Assembly (NCBI GenBank): GCA_016786765.1
Contig: JAEUUZ010000007.1
Location: 34,030-98,029 of the forward strand
Length of the DNA: 64,000 nucleotides
Reading direction: 5' to 3'
From: Chitinophagales bacterium
GTDB lineage: Bacteria > Bacteroidota > Bacteroidia > Chitinophagales > LD1
The first letter of the stretch is position 1. Each line of letters starts with the position of its first letter. The position numbers and the translations under genes were made by a program. Below, piece by piece: positions 62,001-64,000 of the stretch. The notes beneath the pieces were generated by a model. That model saw only the letters and a list, made by a program, of their open reading frames with translations. It made no database searches and was not told the origin of the DNA.

Positions 62001-64000
62001 AGAGGGATTCTTTCTCCATATAATTCCGGTACTACAACAAAACCTGTAGACGAAGGAGGCGGTCCAATTTTAGCCACGGCTGCAATGTCTACTTTTGCGC
62101 AGAAAAATGACGAAGAAACATATATTGTAGATAGAGCTGCTAGAGCAATAAGTTATGAAGTTTTACAGCAAGGCACTGAAAATGTTTTTGAACTGAAGAA
62201 TAGAGTGTTTGCCACCACTTTACCCATGGCAGATACCAGCCAGTTTAAGATAATTGGCTGTTCGATTACTTATTATGATGCATTAAATTCTTTTGGATTG
62301 GGTCAGGATTTTGGAGTATTGGGTAAACATGGGGTAGTGGCGAGAAGCGAAGCATTAGTGCTTAGCGATGCTCAACTTTTAGACGCTTATGGATCCAATA
62401 ATAAACCTGAATGTTTTAAACCCAATCCCGATTATAGTGTATCAAATGGCTATCCATCGGGTTATGCTGCAAGTATCCAAAATGGAGATGTTCACTTAGG
62501 CTATAGAGAGCGTTTATTGGCTACGCATCCAAACCAAGTTGCTGGTTGGTATGCCGAAAGTGGAAGAGCACAATACGATTGGCAAGTTGATCCTACTGGA
62601 CGCGGATTAATATTAGAATCGTTAGATGTATTTGGTAGCCGTTCGAGTATTGATTATGATGTTTACAAATTATTGCCAGTAGAGGCTAAGCAATGGCTAG
62701 ATAGTACTGTTTATCTATCTACCACAGCCGAATACGATTACAGAGTGATGCAGGCGCACCTCATTACCGACCCTAATGGCAATAGGGCTATTTTTGATTT
62801 TACACCTCTAGGTTTGCTCGAGAAGAGTGGAGTGATAGGAAAGGATACTATCAACAAACCTTATCCTACTTATACCGAAGAAGGTGATTTGATAAGTGAG
62901 CAAATTGTGGGTGGGAAACGCGTAATCAATTACCAACCAACTGTAATTTTAGATTACGATTTTTTTGCGTTCAAAAATACTGGTGAGCCGGTGTGGGTGA
63001 AAACCATAAAACGGGAACAACACTATCAAGACGACCCGAATCCGCCAACCATTACTATGATTGAGTTTACGGATGGATTTGGAAGAGCTTTACAAACCCG
63101 AACACAAGCTGAGGATGTATTGTTTGGCGACTCACAATTTGGTGATAGTGGATTGCCGGAAGATCAAACAGCCGTAAATCAACCTGCTGTTGGTGTAGCC
63201 AGAGGTGCAAACGACCCATTGAATGTTGTAGTGAGTGGTTGGAAAATTTATAACAATAAAGGGAAAGTAGTGGAACAGTATGAACCCTACTTTGATAAAG
63301 GTTTTGATTACAGCCTCCCTTTTGATTTAGCCGCTTTGCTGGCAGGGGGGCAAAGCGGTGAAAAGATTCGCATGTTATACGACCCCCTCGGCAATGTCAT
63401 CCGCACTATAAATCCGGATAATACCGAGCAGTGGGTGATACATGGCAAGCCCCATGCACTAAGTAGTGTTGAGGTAAAGAACCATTGGAGTTTTAGTGGT
63501 TACGACCCAACCCCATGGGAGAGCTACACTTACGATGCAAATGATTTGGCAACTAAGACAGGACATACAGCAACCGGTCACGAGTTTACACCTGCAAGTG
63601 CATATATTGATCCATTAGGCAGACCCGTAAAGAGTATCGCACGACTGGGAACTGCACCTACAGATGAAGTGGTTACCCAACAGCGTTACGATATCCAAGG
63701 GAATGTATTGTATGTAGAGGATGCATTAAATAGAATTGTATTCCGTCACAAATATGGTATTGGCAAACAACTGCTTTGGAAAGAGCATATCGATAGTGGG
63801 GTAAGCACACTGGTAGCCGATGCGACAGGCAAACCCATTACCGCCATAGATGCTAGAGAAGCACAGGTACTTACTGCATACGATGCACTCAGTAGGCCAG
63901 TAAAGGTGTGGGCCAAGGAACAGCCATCCGATCTATACACGCTTCGTCAAGTATCTAAGTATGCCGAGAATGAACTCGGTATAACAGCAGCTAAAGAGAA
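59079..64000 (+). CDS. TcB/SpvB-RHS toxin subunit, 3' partial
   Basis: At least 1640 residues, running off the window. The N-terminal SpvB-type domain starts GAVSGLGEKFSPDLFTGTGN, PIALPAGRNGFQPELGL and WNLSVPGV. Next comes a beta-propeller with calcium-style loops (DANGDGRTDLL, DMTGDGITDVV, DIDGDGQADLI), then TcdB middle/C-terminal parts, and RHS/YD-like repeats at the end (YDALSRPVKVWAK). In known toxins the TcB and TcC parts form a hollow RHS shell holding the toxic C-terminal enzyme, here beyond the edge. ATG 59079 follows the small gene by five bases; reading frame open to the end. Confidence 0.9.
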   Translation, partial: MSSPISTPKGGGAVSGLGEKFSPDLFTGTGNFSVPIALPAGRNGFQPELGLQYSTGSGNSIFGLGWNLSVPGVVRKTAKGVPIYDDEKDTFLLSGTEDLIAVKRLNLNFNQSTNEAGITPLTNEMGIITQYRPRTEGLFARIYHLKTNLRNCWKVMSKNGLTSWYGSKDAFIGDLSLVQNPEHEQSIFNWKLTLTEDTFGNHILYLYEKEQLKENDYHRWDQNYLKEIKYADYVVSGQQAYMVSVRFNYEERSDAYSDFKSGIEIRTTKRCKNIEIYTHPIEGEIKTRTYHFQYSDEVLPVEERPYNGVALLCKVEVEGHNGVNSEFLPPLEFRYTHFKPKQQKFKKLEGDQLPLSSLANPGFELIDLFGNGLQDIVQIEGVVRYWRNMGDGRFDAPRIMKDAPTGFSLGDPDVQLVDANGDGRTDLLVNGTNMAGYFSMKHDASWDTKAFKKYKYAPSFSFNDPEVKMMDMTGDGITDVVRNGAALEIFFHDKDLGWTTTKRVPKKQIEDFPNVSFADPRIKLADMSGDGMQDIVQVYNGSIKYWPNKGYGNFGKPVVMKNAPRFQQPFDPSRLQLADIDGDGQADLIYIDAQSITFWINQSGNGWSEPFEITGTPFVTNINGVRVTDIYGNGTAGVLYSFDAMSSSQRHRWFFLDLTGGVKPYLLHEMDNNMGALTRVGYLPSTRYYLKDQFDLPLYPSEVNPAVKPLFKNRKPWKTTLPFPVQVVSRVEVIDELSKGKLTTEYVYHHGYWDGGEREFRGFGRVEQRDTETFERYNESGLHGEQTFDSVIFEHYSPPTETRNWFHLGPIGDEFGEWKEIDFSDEYWQEDPNVLPKDEVATALLKSLPHRAKRDAIRVWRGSSLRSELYALDEFDSIEQKYVAGMEGRPYTVSESEYGIRLEAAPIANTINSPLGSQVLFVPKETSGYVFFSFAVSSRTTQWERGYDPMTQLSFTADFDEYGQPRKQLSAALPRGILSPYNSGTTTKPVDEGGGPILATAAMSTFAQKNDEETYIVDRAARAISYEVLQQGTENVFELKNRVFATTLPMADTSQFKIIGCSITYYDALNSFGLGQDFGVLGKHGVVARSEALVLSDAQLLDAYGSNNKPECFKPNPDYSVSNGYPSGYAASIQNGDVHLGYRERLLATHPNQVAGWYAESGRAQYDWQVDPTGRGLILESLDVFGSRSSIDYDVYKLLPVEAKQWLDSTVYLSTTAEYDYRVMQAHLITDPNGNRAIFDFTPLGLLEKSGVIGKDTINKPYPTYTEEGDLISEQIVGGKRVINYQPTVILDYDFFAFKNTGEPVWVKTIKREQHYQDDPNPPTITMIEFTDGFGRALQTRTQAEDVLFGDSQFGDSGLPEDQTAVNQPAVGVARGANDPLNVVVSGWKIYNNKGKVVEQYEPYFDKGFDYSLPFDLAALLAGGQSGEKIRMLYDPLGNVIRTINPDNTEQWVIHGKPHALSSVEVKNHWSFSGYDPTPWESYTYDANDLATKTGHTATGHEFTPASAYIDPLGRPVKSIARLGTAPTDEVVTQQRYDIQGNVLYVEDALNRIVFRHKYGIGKQLLWKEHIDSGVSTLVADATGKPITAIDAREAQVLTAYDALSRPVKVWAKEQPSDLYTLRQVSKYAENELGITAAKE

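Overview
The window looks like chromosomal DNA of a member of the Bacteroidota. Signs of this are two C-terminal type IX secretion (T9SS) sorting domains, a SusC-like TonB receptor with a carboxypeptidase-regulatory N-terminus, Bacteroidota-type promoters (TTTG-N18/19-TAnnTTTG) in front of the SRP RNA and tRNA-Val genes, and the AT-rich composition. I cannot narrow it further.

Layout. (1) 1-9.5 kb is ordinary chromosome: an exported phosphodiesterase-like T9SS protein (cut by the window edge), two lipoproteins, an SCP2 protein, a TonB receptor, an RluA pseudouridine synthase, a VIT/CCC1 transporter, AroQ, SRP RNA, a small transaldolase and tRNA-Val(UAC). (2) 9.5-33.5 kb is a mobile region beginning just after tRNA-Val. 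It holds an RtcR-type sigma-54 activator with a CARF-like sensor domain, a divergent mobilization operon (HTH, coiled-coil and membrane proteins, TraG/VirD4 coupling protein, MobC, relaxase), cargo (membrane protein + P-loop kinase, AAA ATPase, T9SS protein), an XRE regulator and tyrosine recombinase, a phage-like replication/methyltransferase/nuclease cluster, and SymE-like plus ArdC-like genes. No type IV mating-pair genes are visible, so the element looks mobilizable rather than self-conjugative. (3) 33.5-42.4 kb is a compact defence island with three adjacent plus-strand modules: a Pycsar-like unit with two class III cyclases and a membrane effector, an undescribed-looking unit (Gly/Ser-tailed small protein, PfkB-deoxyribosyltransferase fusion, QueC-like enzyme), and a type III CBASS (CD-NTase, HORMA, TRIP13-like ATPase, TM-NUDIX effector). 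(4) 42.4-45.9 kb has three uncharacterised genes. (5) 46.3-64 kb is a Tc (ABC) toxin locus: a 3607-residue TcA, three small genes, two of them resembling phage tail-fibre parts, and a TcB/SpvB-RHS gene running off the window.

Most notable points: a near-consensus sigma-54 promoter lies between the CARF-like activator and the mobilization operon, suggesting signal-controlled transfer; the two-cyclase Pycsar unit sits between matching repeats, the right one inside a large attC-like hairpin; and the QueC/PfkB-NDT/small-protein trio is a candidate new defence or modification system. All functions are read from motifs by eye; no database search was possible.
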